From Candidatus Bacteroides merdavium (lineage in GTDB: Bacteria > Bacteroidota > Bacteroidia > Bacteroidales > Bacteroidaceae), in the NCBI GenBank assembly GCA_019116805.1, contig DXAV01000015.1, positions 1-64,000 on the forward strand: DNA of 64,000 nt, in the 5' to 3' direction. Both the position numbers and the translations under genes were made by a program. Below the pieces are notes generated by a model that did no database searches, was not told the origin of the DNA, and worked only from the letters and a program-made list of their open reading frames with translations. How positions within the stretch are numbered: the stretch's first letter is position 1; every line of letters starts with the position of its first letter. Positions 28,719 through 37,358 of the stretch are shown here, piece by piece.

Positions 28719-29306
28719 ATGAATCGTATGGAAATCAATATCGAAAAAGAAATTCAGACGCTGAAATCGGAGTATAACGTGTTTAAGGAAGGGCTGGAAA
28801 AACAGGAAATGCTGAACGAAAAGTTCTTCAAATCCCTTAGAAGGCGCCCTGCGATGGCTATCAGCAAGGAAATCAAGGACCGGATGTTGGGTGATATCGT
28901 GACAATACCCACGATTATCGTGATTTGTATCAACATAGACTGGCCCCTGCTGTTTGGCATATTGGTGTCGTTGTGGGCTTTGATTGATTTGGGTGTCAGC
29001 CTGTGGGTCAGTCGCAAGCTGGGTATGGATCATCTGCTGGACGACGATGTGCGGACGGTGACAGGCAAGATTGCCGGTTATCGCAAATTCTATGCAGGGT
29101 CACTCATTGCCGCCATAATTCCCCTGACGGCTATGGTCACCTATATCTTTATGCGCTTGTATGCCTTGGCGGACGATGCTGCTACCGTACAGCTCATCAC
29201 CGTGTCGGGCATTGTTTCCATCCTTGTTGCCATTGCGATAACCCTATTGCAATATAAAAAGCACGTGAGAAAGTGCAGGGAACTGCTGGATCAGTTCGAG
29301 GAATAG
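28719..29306 (+). CDS. Four-helix membrane protein paired with second ECF sigma factor
   Basis: A 195-residue protein with the same plan as the protein at 6079. A charged helical N-terminus (MNRMEINIEKEIQTLKSEYN) precedes four hydrophobic segments at about 63-80, 83-100, 128-150 and 160-178. A basic/acidic tail ends LLDQFEE. A start nine bases later (MEINIEKE) is equally possible. It begins 4 bp after the sigma stop codon. Sequence identity between the two partners looks low; what is shared is order, length and topology. Function is not known; control of the sigma factor is the simplest guess. Confidence 0.8.
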   Translation: MNRMEINIEKEIQTLKSEYNVFKEGLEKQEMLNEKFFKSLRRRPAMAISKEIKDRMLGDIVTIPTIIVICINIDWPLLFGILVSLWALIDLGVSLWVSRKLGMDHLLDDDVRTVTGKIAGYRKFYAGSLIAAIIPLTAMVTYIFMRLYALADDAATVQLITVSGIVSILVAIAITLLQYKKHVRKCRELLDQFEE

Positions 29307-29352
29307 TGGTCGATATAGAAATCTTTTCTATGGGATGGTTATGGATCTTCTC

Positions 29353-29517
29353 AAAAAAGAAGAGGATGTATCAAATATAGATAGACTGACTTCCTGTTAT
29401 TTTAGGCACGGATTACGCGGAAAAACGGGGAATATGTATAGATATTAATCCGTGAAATCCGTGTAATCCGTGCCTAAAGAAAGCGAACTCCCATTTTGAT
29501 ACATCTTCTTCTTTTTT
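29353..29517. repeat. Nested inverted-repeat element, ~165 bp
   Basis: The outer arms are 29353-29377 (AAAAAAGAAGAGGATGTATC...) and 29493-29517 (...GATACATCTTCTTCTTTTTT). The inner arms are 29401-29420 (TTTAGGCACGGATTACGCGG) and 29459-29478 (CCGTGTAATCCGTGCCTAAA). It lies between two converging genes and can act as a terminator for both. The GATACATC flank reappears at 45527-45538 beside another hairpin repeat, so this looks like a mobile or recombining intergenic module. Confidence 0.75.
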
Positions 29518-29536
29518 ATATGCAGAGGTCGTCTGT

Positions 29537-31213
29537 TTACAACAGCTTCTTGGCCCGCTCCAATGCTACGTTGATGTTGGGGCAGATGTTCTCCTCACCC
29601 AGCAGTTCGTAGAAGCCCGATTTTTCCAGTACCTTGTGTACCTTCTCGTTGACGCCTGAGAGGACGATGGTTATCTTTTCCTTCTGCGACATGCGGCAGA
29701 GGCTTTCCAGGTTGTGGATACCCGTAGAGTCGATGAACGGCACCTTACGCATGCGGATGACCCGTACCTTGGGCCGGTCGCCTAATTGGGCCATGGTTTC
29801 TTCAAACTTGGTGGCGATGCCGAAGAAGTAGGGGCCGTTAATTTCATATACTTCCACACCTTTCGGAATTATCAGATGCTCCTCGTGAGTGGCGATATCC
29901 GATTCCTTGCTGGGGTCTATCTCGTCTTTGATGACCGAGATTTCCGTTGTTTCCATCACGCGGCGCATGAAGAGCACGCAGGCAATGACCAGACCTATCT
30001 CGATGGCCACGGTCAGGTCGAAAATGACAGTCAGGAAGAAGGTGATGAGCAGTACCGTGACATCCGACTTCGGATTGCGGAGCAGTGCTTTGAACGTGCG
30101 CCAGCCGCTCATGTTGTAGGATACTACAACCAGTACGCCCGCCAGACAGCCCATGGGGATGTATTGGGCCAGCGGCATGAGCAGCAGCAGGATGAGCAGC
30201 AATACCAACGCATGTATCATGCCGGCTACGGGCGACTTACCGCCGTTGTTAATGTTGGCCATCGTACGTGCAATGGCTCCCGTAGCGGGGATACCGCCGA
30301 AGAGCGGTGTTACCATATTGGCTACACCCTGGGCAATGAGTTCGGTGTTCGAGTCATGTTTGTCGCCAATCATACCGTCGGCTACAGCAGCCGAGAGCAG
30401 CGACTCGATGGCGCCCAGCACAGCAATGGTCACGGCTACAGGAAAGAGGTTCTTCACCGCCTCCCAATCCAATGCAGGGATAGCAGCGTCGGGCAGCTCG
30501 GCGCGGATGCTGAAACGGTCGCCGATGGTGTCGATGCAGGTGATGCCGCCGTAAGTCTTCATCAGCCAGACGGCCACGGTTACCACCACGATGGCGATGA
30601 GTGAGCCGGGTATTTTCTTCGAGAACTTGGGCGTCAGGGCAATGATGGCGATGCTCACCACGCTCACCAGCGTATTCCACCAGTTCACTGTGTCGAAGTG
30701 ACGGAAGTACACCAGCCATTTGCCTACGAAGTCGCCCGGTACCTTTTCACCACCAAACTGAAGGCCGAATACATCGGCCACCTGTGTGGTGAAGATAGTG
30801 ACGGCGATACCGCTCGTAAAGCCCACGATGATGGGATAGGGGATGAACTTGATGACCGCTCCCAGCTTGAATACACCCAGCAGCACCAGGATGACACCTG
30901 CCATCAGTGTGGCCACGATGAGGCCTGCTTCACCATATTGTTGGATGATGCCGTAGATGATGACGATGAACGCACCTGTAGGTCCGCCAATCTGTACCTT
31001 GCTGCCACCCAGCAGGGAGATGATGAAACCCGCGATGATGGCGGTTACAATACCTTTCTCGGGCGATACACCCGACGCAATGCCGAAAGCAATGGCTAAT
31101 GGAAGGGCTACGATGCCCACAATGATACCGGCCATGAGGTCGGCCATAAACATTTCTTTAGAATAATTCTTCAGCGCCGTATAGAGTTTCGGCTTGAATT
31201 CGAACGCTTTCAT
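29537..31213 (-). CDS. SulP/SLC26-family anion transporter with STAS domain
   Basis: A 558-residue inner-membrane transporter. About 10-14 hydrophobic segments fill residues 20-430, starting with the SulP signature region DLMAGIIVGIVALPLAIAFGIASG. The cytoplasmic C-terminal STAS domain occupies about 445-550 (GVEVYEINGPYFFGIATKFEE; VPFIDSTGIHNLESL with the conserved DSTG). Bacterial members carry sulfate, bicarbonate or other anions; the substrate cannot be decided from sequence alone. Monocistronic. Confidence 0.96.
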   Translation of the reverse strand: MKAFEFKPKLYTALKNYSKEMFMADLMAGIIVGIVALPLAIAFGIASGVSPEKGIVTAIIAGFIISLLGGSKVQIGGPTGAFIVIIYGIIQQYGEAGLIVATLMAGVILVLLGVFKLGAVIKFIPYPIIVGFTSGIAVTIFTTQVADVFGLQFGGEKVPGDFVGKWLVYFRHFDTVNWWNTLVSVVSIAIIALTPKFSKKIPGSLIAIVVVTVAVWLMKTYGGITCIDTIGDRFSIRAELPDAAIPALDWEAVKNLFPVAVTIAVLGAIESLLSAAVADGMIGDKHDSNTELIAQGVANMVTPLFGGIPATGAIARTMANINNGGKSPVAGMIHALVLLLILLLLMPLAQYIPMGCLAGVLVVVSYNMSGWRTFKALLRNPKSDVTVLLITFFLTVIFDLTVAIEIGLVIACVLFMRRVMETTEISVIKDEIDPSKESDIATHEEHLIIPKGVEVYEINGPYFFGIATKFEETMAQLGDRPKVRVIRMRKVPFIDSTGIHNLESLCRMSQKEKITIVLSGVNEKVHKVLEKSGFYELLGEENICPNINVALERAKKLL

Positions 31214-31519
31214 TTTCTGTTTAATAGAAATTTATTTTACCTATTGAGTTTGTTGTGATTTCAAAAAAACAGGTTGCAAATTTAGGTAAAATAAAGCAAA
31301 TAGTTGCTATTGCTCCGCTTTTTTTGTGAATATACAGCCGATAGTATCTGTTTTGTGTAGAAGATTGGGGTATTTTTGTGAACTTTAAATGGGTTTCGTT
31401 TGTTTGTTTAATAATCTGGTTAGGAGTGTAAATCATAACTTGCCTCCTGATAGATTTTATTTATGAAGTGATAGAAAAATCCGATAGATAGTTGTGAGAG
31501 GTATTTGAAGTCTTTTTCC

Positions 31520-31527
31520 TACATTTG
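31520..31527 (+). promoter_or_regulatory. Putative -7 element of rubrerythrin gene
   Basis: TACATTTG, 49 bp before the start. No -33 TTTG at the usual distance is evident. The rest of 31214-31519 is AT-rich and I see no gene in it. Confidence 0.45.
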
Positions 31528-31575
31528 CAACATAAGAAATCAACAAGAACAAAATATTAACCCTTTTAAAACTGA

Positions 31576-32160
31576 ATGATTATGACTAAGAGTATCAAAG
31601 GAACCCGCACAGAGAAGAATCTGATGACTTCGTTTGCCGGCGAATCGCAGGCACGTATGCGTTACACTTACTTTGCCAGTGTAGCCAAGAAGGAAGGTTA
31701 CGAACAGATTGCCGCTATCTTCATGGAGACAGCCGATCAGGAGAAGGAGCACGCCAAGCGCATGTTCAAGTGGCTCGAAGGCGGTATGGTAGAGATTACG
31801 GCCAGCTATCCCGCAGGAGTTATCGGTACAACACTTGAAAATCTTCAGGCAGCCGCTGCCGGCGAGCACGAAGAGTGGTCGCTCGACTATCCCAAGTTTG
31901 CCGACATTGCTGACGAAGAAGGTTTCCCCGAAATCGCCTTGATGTACCGCAACATCGCCGTAGCCGAGAAGGGACACGAAGAGCGCTATCAGGCATTTGT
32001 AAACAACATCCAGAACGCTACTGTATTCGCCAAGGAAGGTGAAGTGGTTTGGCAGTGCCGCAACTGCGGATTCATCTATGTAGGCAAGGAAGCTCCCGAG
32101 CTGTGCCCCGCCTGCCAGCACCCGCAGGCTTATTTCGAGGTAAAGAAGGAAAACTGGTAA
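31576..32160 (+). CDS. rbr: Rubrerythrin
   Basis: A 194-residue peroxidase that reduces hydrogen peroxide in anaerobes using a di-iron site. The four-helix ferritin-like part (residues ~12-150) carries the ligand-bearing segments ESQARMRYTYFA, ETADQEKEHAKRM, AGEHEEWSLDYPKFA and AVAEKGHEERY. The C-terminal rubredoxin-like domain has CRNCGFIYVGKEAPELCPAC, four cysteines for one iron. The start may be Met1 (MIMTKSIKGT) or Met3. It is monocistronic and ends in a strong terminator. Confidence 0.98.
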   Translation: MIMTKSIKGTRTEKNLMTSFAGESQARMRYTYFASVAKKEGYEQIAAIFMETADQEKEHAKRMFKWLEGGMVEITASYPAGVIGTTLENLQAAAAGEHEEWSLDYPKFADIADEEGFPEIALMYRNIAVAEKGHEERYQAFVNNIQNATVFAKEGEVVWQCRNCGFIYVGKEAPELCPACQHPQAYFEVKKENW

Positions 32161-32177
32161 TGCTGAAATAGTTATAA

Positions 32178-32223
32178 GAAAAAAGTGCCAAGAGACTTGT
32201 ATTGGGTTCTTGGCACTTTTTTC
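32178..32223. terminator. Bidirectional Rho-independent terminator
   Basis: GAAAAAAGTGCCAAGA (32178-32193) and its perfect complement TCTTGGCACTTTTTTC (32208-32223) form a 16-bp stem with a 14-nt loop. The A/T tracts serve rubrerythrin on the plus strand and the GH97 gene on the minus strand. Confidence 0.9.
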
Positions 32224-34167
32224 TTATTCTATCACACCGGCCCATCCGCCATTGCGTACTAATTTCAGAGTCATTTTTGTGGAATGGTTAACTTCTATTT
32301 CCTTCTTTTTATAGTCCATGGCCTGTCTGTCTGCGTTAATGCCGTCTTCAAAATAGGTAAGATGCCGTCTTTCACCTTTGGGAAGGAAGTCTAAATTGAG
32401 CTCCAACGAACGTCCTTCATCATTCGTAATGGCGCCTATGTACCATTTATCACCACTACGGCGGGCTATCAATACATATTCGCCCACTTTCGCATCAAGT
32501 ACCTTTGTCTCATCCCAAACAACCGGAACATTGGCAATAAACTCTGTACATGGACGCTCGCGATAGTAATAAACCGGATTATCCGCCAACATTTGAAGTC
32601 CACTTTCAAACACGACAAACAACGCCATCTGATAAGCGCGGGTTCCCGAACCCATGGCATTGGCCCGCGTGGAACGGTTGTCTTCAGGCTGGGCGGAGAA
32701 CATGGAACCGGGAGTAAAATCCATCGGGCCGACGGTGTTGCGCATGAAAGGTAAGTAAATGCTATTAGCAGGTTTGCAATTGCCTCCTTGCTCCATTCCC
32801 AATACTCCTTCATAAGACAATACATTGGGGTATCGGCGTTCCAATCCGGCCGGCTTGAAAGCACCATGGAAGTCTATGACCAATTTATGCTTGGCCGCTT
32901 CTTTAGCTACCCGTTCATAAAAGTTTACCATCCATTGGTCACTGCGGTCCATAAAATCAATCTTCAGCCCTGCAATTCCCCACTCTGCCAGGGTCTTGAA
33001 TAAATTAAAATGATTTTCTACAGTCAACCAAGTCATCCATAAGATGATTTTTACGTTGCGTTCTTTCCCATATCGGATTAGTTCCTTGAGGTCTATCGTG
33101 GGATTGGGCGTGAATGGGTCTCGGGTGCTTTTGGCCCAGCCCTCATCCATAATGATGTAGGGTATGCCAAACGTTGACGCGAAATCAATATAATATTTAT
33201 AAGAATCCATGTTATAGCCTGAACGGAAGTCTACTCCATACAGGCGGGCGTCATGCCACCATTCCCAACTGACTTGTCCAGGATTTATCCAACTGAAGTC
33301 TTCCAACTCGCAAGGGGAGGATAAGTTATAGACCATTTCGTTGGAGACAATCTCTCGGTCGTCGTTCGTGATTACAAACAGTCGCCACGGGAAGTTCCGG
33401 GTGCCGGAAGTCTTGGCGATGTAGTTGGCTTCCTTTAAAATCTTTAGACTGCGGTCTCCGTCTTCACCGAATTCCAACGGATATTTCGGGAATAGCGAGT
33501 GCATTCCGTTGGTTCCCGTACTTTTCAGAAACATACATGGATAATCTTGCAGGTCGGCTTCTGAGATCAGAACCTTGTAGCCGGTTTTTGCCTCCAGCAA
33601 AACCGGCAGGTAACTCATGCGGTCCGTCTCTTTATAATCTTTGGTGTGAATATGCGTATAGGGGTATTCGTAGGATGTCTTGAAACTTTCCGGTTGTGAC
33701 AAATGTGCCAGATAGTCGCCGGGAAAATGAATGGTGAGATCTTCATTCAGCACCTTTATCTCGCCCTTTTTATCGAGTATGAAGCGATAGGCTACACCTG
33801 TGTCGAATACCCGGAACTCTACGGCATAGTTTCCGGCAAAACTCATGCGCAAGGTGTTGCAATGGTTTCTTACGAAAGCATTCTTCAACGGGATTTCCCG
33901 TTTTACGGTTTCATCTATCGCGCCGCGCTTCACGCGCCGTAATTTCGGGTTTTCTCCTAATGTTTCATCGGAGAGGTGCAAAGTCAAGGAGCAGTTTTGA
34001 AGAATTAATTCATCGCCTGCGTAAATGGAATAATAGATTTTGTCGCTTACGTTGATAGTTACATTCAGGTTCCCGTCAGGAGATTGGACGTTGATAGGCT
34101 TGGCTATCGCGCTACTTGAAATCAGCCCGATGAGGAAGGTGGTCAATGATATAATAATCTTATTCAT
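32224..34167 (-). CDS. GH97-family alpha-glycosidase, probably retaining type
   Basis: A 647-residue exported glycoside hydrolase with signal peptide MNKIIISLTTFLIGLISSSA and an N-terminal beta-sandwich (about 25-280). A TIM barrel (about 290-560: WEWWHDARLYGVDF, IPYIIMDEGWA) and a short C-terminal sheet follow. Asp404 in GLKIDFMDRSDQ and Glu459 in SYEGVLGMEQ are 55 residues apart. From memory, this equals the spacing of the nucleophile and acid/base pair of the retaining GH97 alpha-galactosidase of B. thetaiotaomicron. That would make it a retaining enzyme, unlike inverting SusB, which is also ~90 residues longer. There is no SusC/SusD pair beside it, so it is outside a classic utilisation locus. 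Confidence 0.93.
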   Translation of the reverse strand: MNKIIISLTTFLIGLISSSAIAKPINVQSPDGNLNVTINVSDKIYYSIYAGDELILQNCSLTLHLSDETLGENPKLRRVKRGAIDETVKREIPLKNAFVRNHCNTLRMSFAGNYAVEFRVFDTGVAYRFILDKKGEIKVLNEDLTIHFPGDYLAHLSQPESFKTSYEYPYTHIHTKDYKETDRMSYLPVLLEAKTGYKVLISEADLQDYPCMFLKSTGTNGMHSLFPKYPLEFGEDGDRSLKILKEANYIAKTSGTRNFPWRLFVITNDDREIVSNEMVYNLSSPCELEDFSWINPGQVSWEWWHDARLYGVDFRSGYNMDSYKYYIDFASTFGIPYIIMDEGWAKSTRDPFTPNPTIDLKELIRYGKERNVKIILWMTWLTVENHFNLFKTLAEWGIAGLKIDFMDRSDQWMVNFYERVAKEAAKHKLVIDFHGAFKPAGLERRYPNVLSYEGVLGMEQGGNCKPANSIYLPFMRNTVGPMDFTPGSMFSAQPEDNRSTRANAMGSGTRAYQMALFVVFESGLQMLADNPVYYYRERPCTEFIANVPVVWDETKVLDAKVGEYVLIARRSGDKWYIGAITNDEGRSLELNLDFLPKGERRHLTYFEDGINADRQAMDYKKKEIEVNHSTKMTLKLVRNGGWAGVIE

Positions 34168-34288
34168 AATTTATAGGTTAAAAAAAGATTTGCCAGCCAA
34201 TGGGTGGTTTTCATGATATGTTTAAATTTGTTTTTATAAATGAAGGGAATGTTTTTGGCTGATTGCGATTAATGTTTACAATCGGCTG

Positions 34289-35881
34289 TCATTTCTTCTT
34301 TCCGTCGGCCTCGTCGGCATGGTGCGGATAGTCGATGGTGTAGTGCAGGCCGCGGCTCTCCTTGCGCTCCATGGCCTGCTTCGTGATGAGATAGCCCACG
34401 TTGATCATGTTGCGCAGTTCGCACAGCTCGCGCGTGGCCTTGCAGCGCTTGAAGAGGCGTTCGGTCTCCTCGTAGAGGATGTCCAGGCGGTTCCAGGCGC
34501 GGGTGAGGCGCACGTTGCTGCGCACGATGCCCACGTACGACTCCATAATCTGGTTCACCTCCTTCATGCTCTGCGTGATGAGCACGCGTTCCTCGCCCGT
34601 GATGGTACCCTCATCGTTCCATTCGGGGATGTCTTCGTTGAAGTCGTAACGCTCCAGCACGCTCAGGGCATGCTTGGCAGCCGCGTCGGCATAGACCACG
34701 GCTTCGATGAGCGAGTTCGAGGCCAGGCGGTTGCCACCGTGCAGGCCCGTGCACGAACATTCACCGATGGCGTAGAGGCGGCGGATGCTGCTCTGCCCGT
34801 CGAGGTCCACCTTGATGCCTCCGCAGAGGTAGTGGGCGGCGGGCGCTACGGGGATGTAGTCCTTCGTGATGTCAATGCCGATGCTGAGGCACTTCTGGTA
34901 GATGTTGGGGAAGTGGCGCTTCGTCTCTTCCGGGTCCTTGTGGGTAACGTCCAGATAGACGTGGTCCTCGCCGCGGAGCTTCATCTCGTTGTCGATGGCG
35001 CGGGCCACGATGTCGCGCGGGGCGAGCGACAGGCGCGGGTCATACTTCTGCATGAACTCCTTGCCGTCCATCGTGCGGAGCACGCCGCCGTAGCCGCGCA
35101 TGGCCTCGGTGATGAGGAACGAGGGGCGGTCGCCCGGATGGTAGAGGGCCGTGGGGTGGAACTGGATGAACTCCATGTCCTTCACCGCTCCCTTGGCGCG
35201 ATAGACCATGGCGATACCGTCGCCCGTGGCCACCAGCGGGTTGGTGGTGTGGCGGTAAACGGCCTCACAACCTCCCGTAGCCATGACGGTGATTTTGGAG
35301 AGGAAGGTGTCCACCTCGCCCGTGGCTTCGTTCAGCACATAGGCGCCATAGCACTTGATGCCCGGCGTGTAGCGCGTCACGATGATGCCCAGATGATGCT
35401 GCGTGATGATTTCCACCGCATAGTGGTCGGTGAATATGCTGATGTTGGGATGCCGCTTCACGGCTTCGATGAGCGAAGTCTGTATCTCGGCTCCCGTGTT
35501 GTCCTTGTGGTGCAGGATGCGGAACTCCGAGTGCCCGCCTTCCTTGTGCAGGTCGAAGGTTCCGTCTTCCTTCTTGTCGAAGTTCACCCCCCAGTTGATG
35601 AGCTCCTTGATCTGTTCGGGTGCGTTGCGCACCACCTTCTCCACGGCGGCGCGGTCGCTGATCCAGTCGCCCGCTATCATGGTGTCTTCGATGTGCTTGT
35701 CGAAGTTGTCCACGGCCAGATTGGTCACCGAGGCGATACCTCCCTGTGCAAAATACGTGTTGGCCTCTTCCATTCCGGCCTTACAGATGAGGGCTACCGT
35801 CCCCTTTTCCGCCACTTTCAGGGCGAAGCTCATACCGGCTATTCCAGAGCCGATGACGAGGAAATCGAACTTTCTTACCAT
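34289..35881 (-). CDS. nadB: L-aspartate oxidase
   Basis: FAD enzyme that oxidises L-aspartate to iminoaspartate, the substrate of NadA in NAD synthesis; in anaerobes fumarate can be the electron acceptor. 530 residues from the start at 35881 (MVRKFDFLVIGSGIAGMSFA). The dinucleotide-binding GSGIAG is followed by the succinate dehydrogenase-type flavoprotein signatures TYFAQGGIASV, ATGGCEAVYRHTTNP, EFIQFHPTALYHPG and GGNRLASNSLIEAVVYA. The helical C-terminal domain follows. Not linked to nadA (17662). Divergent from the PH-like gene, 100 bp apart. Confidence 0.97.
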   Translation of the reverse strand: MVRKFDFLVIGSGIAGMSFALKVAEKGTVALICKAGMEEANTYFAQGGIASVTNLAVDNFDKHIEDTMIAGDWISDRAAVEKVVRNAPEQIKELINWGVNFDKKEDGTFDLHKEGGHSEFRILHHKDNTGAEIQTSLIEAVKRHPNISIFTDHYAVEIITQHHLGIIVTRYTPGIKCYGAYVLNEATGEVDTFLSKITVMATGGCEAVYRHTTNPLVATGDGIAMVYRAKGAVKDMEFIQFHPTALYHPGDRPSFLITEAMRGYGGVLRTMDGKEFMQKYDPRLSLAPRDIVARAIDNEMKLRGEDHVYLDVTHKDPEETKRHFPNIYQKCLSIGIDITKDYIPVAPAAHYLCGGIKVDLDGQSSIRRLYAIGECSCTGLHGGNRLASNSLIEAVVYADAAAKHALSVLERYDFNEDIPEWNDEGTITGEERVLITQSMKEVNQIMESYVGIVRSNVRLTRAWNRLDILYEETERLFKRCKATRELCELRNMINVGYLITKQAMERKESRGLHYTIDYPHHADEADGKKK

Positions 35882-35953
35882 AGTAGTATATATTAGCAAT
35901 TGCAAATCTACAAAATAAGTGCGTTGTTTGTGCGCTTTGCCGCCGAAAATCCA

Positions 35954-35961
35954 TACCTTTA
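35954..35961 (+). promoter_or_regulatory. Putative -7 element of the PH-like gene
   Basis: TACCTTTA 20 bp before the start at 35981, followed by the purine-rich AAAAAAGGAGAAACG just upstream of the ATG. A TTTG lies about 20 bp upstream at the expected -33 distance. Confidence 0.5.
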
Positions 35962-35980
35962 CCGCAAAAAAGGAGAAACG

Positions 35981-36385
35981 ATGGACAGAGTATTCCATGC
36001 CCGTGTGGGTGCGGCCCGTTATCTGGCGCTGCTTATGTTTACGTTCATGCTGGTTTATTGCCTGTGGGTGAAGTACATCTTGATAGCTGTGCTATGGGGT
36101 ATCCTGTTGCTCCATTTCATCGAAAAGATCATTCATACCACCTATACGCTGACTGCCGACGGGCGGCTGTTCGTTTACGAAGGCCGTTTCTCACGCCGTC
36201 GTGAGCGCTCGCTGGCCGAGGTGGTGTCGGTGGAGCGCCGTTCGTCCATGCAGGTGGCGGGCCGTGCGCTGGTGCGCTATGTGCTGGTAGTCTATAAAGA
36301 TGGCAGGCACGATGCTCTCCAGCCCGTCAACGAAGAAGAATTCATACGTGCGTTGGAGAAGAGGAAGCGGGAGATGGCTTCCTGA
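35981..36385 (+). CDS. Small membrane protein with PH-like domain
   Basis: A 134-residue protein. I start it at 35981 (MDRVFHARVGAARYLALLMF) because of the AGGAG box and the -7 element just upstream. Two hydrophobic segments (about 14-30 and 34-50) are followed by TTYTLTADGRLFVYEGRFSRRRERSLAEVV, the pattern of bacterial PH-like (bPH2-type) domains. The C-terminus is highly charged. Function unknown; such domains usually face the cytoplasm. Confidence in the fold is moderate. Confidence 0.75.
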   Translation: MDRVFHARVGAARYLALLMFTFMLVYCLWVKYILIAVLWGILLLHFIEKIIHTTYTLTADGRLFVYEGRFSRRRERSLAEVVSVERRSSMQVAGRALVRYVLVVYKDGRHDALQPVNEEEFIRALEKRKREMAS

Positions 36386-36389
36386 CACG

Positions 36390-36505
36390 GTGCTTCCTGA
36401 CCTCCTGACACAGTGCTTTCTCAGGGTGTCAGGAAGTGCTTTCTTAGGAGGTGACGAAGCACTGCGTGAGACCCTCAGGAAGCACTTCGTCAGAAAGCCC
36501 CGCCG
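36390..36505. repeat. 23-bp-period palindromic array 5
   Basis: GTGCTT at 36390, 36413 and 36436 and its complement-like GCACTG/GCACTT at 36459 and 36482 are spaced exactly 23 bp. Linkers such as CCTGACACAG and GGTGTCAGGAAG are complementary, so units can pair with each other. It fills most of the gap 36386-36597 between two plus-strand genes. Confidence 0.85.
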
Positions 36506-36597
36506 GCTTCATTTCATAAAGAGTTTTAATTTGTGCCTTTTGTCGAGCAGTTTTTTTACAGTCCGTACGTCTATTTTTTAAAACAAGTCATACGGAT

Positions 36598-37341
36598 ATG
36601 AATTTGAATTGTGCCATTTTGCATGCTGATGGAGAGGTTGTACGTAGGTTGGAGGAATATATCGGCAAGGTGCCATTTCTGTCCTTACGCGGTACGTATG
36701 ACAATCCGCTCGAAGCATTGAAAGATTATTATGAAGTGAAGGTCGAAGTCTATTTCATCGGTATCTGTGCCGCCGAGGAAGGCGGGATAGGGGGAATGGA
36801 CTTCAGCCGGATGTTGTCTTTGCCCACCCGTGTCATCTTTGTGGCCGACACTGACCGCTATGCCGCCGAGTGTTTCCGCCTCGACGCGCTTGATTACCTG
36901 ACGGGTTGTTTCGACTTTTCGGTCTTTTTCCAGTCGGTCAGCAAGGCGGCCCGTTGGTTTACCCTCCAGTCGGAACCCTCGGCAGGAAGTGGAAAGAAGC
37001 CGGTAACCGACGCACCGCAAGTGCTTTATGTGAGGTCCGACAGCCGCATCGTGAGGCTGACGTTCAAGGAAATCCGCTACATCGAGGCCTTGGGCGATTA
37101 TGTAAAGATTTACACGCAGACGGATGCAAGGGCTATCATGAGTCTCTGTAGCATGAAGTGTATGGAGGAGCGGCTTCCGGAGGGTGAATTCATCCGTGTG
37201 CACCGTTCTTTCATCGTGCGCAAGAGTTATATCGACACCATCGGTTCCAATACTGTTGTGGTGGGAGGTAAGGAGATTCCCATTGGCAACGCCTATCGTG
37301 AACAGGTGAAACGTTATGTGGCAAGGCTCTCTGTCCTGTAG
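36598..37341 (+). CDS. LytTR-family response regulator with degenerate receiver
   Basis: A 247-residue regulator. Residues ~5-120 have the receiver pattern but lack the phosphorylation site. Where the family has the FLDI-type Asp this protein has FIGI (Gly55), and where DYLxKP has its Lys it has DYLTGCF (Gly103). Residues ~138-245 are a LytTR DNA-binding domain (IEALGDYVKIYT, RLPEGEFIRVHRSFIV, IPIGNAYREQVKRYV). It probably works without phosphorylation or by another signal. No histidine kinase is adjacent. It is convergent with the FadL-like gene, 17 bp apart. Confidence 0.92.
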   Translation: MNLNCAILHADGEVVRRLEEYIGKVPFLSLRGTYDNPLEALKDYYEVKVEVYFIGICAAEEGGIGGMDFSRMLSLPTRVIFVADTDRYAAECFRLDALDYLTGCFDFSVFFQSVSKAARWFTLQSEPSAGSGKKPVTDAPQVLYVRSDSRIVRLTFKEIRYIEALGDYVKIYTQTDARAIMSLCSMKCMEERLPEGEFIRVHRSFIVRKSYIDTIGSNTVVVGGKEIPIGNAYREQVKRYVARLSVL

Positions 37342-37358
37342 CCTGTCTTTTCCGTATC

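Noticed and set aside
34319-35896. 525-residue plus-strand frame opposite nadB
   Set aside because: Shadow of nadB; low-complexity HVDAVV-rich composition, no start signals or domain. The same applies to 47254-48909 (trpD/trpA) and 50962-52158 (trpE).
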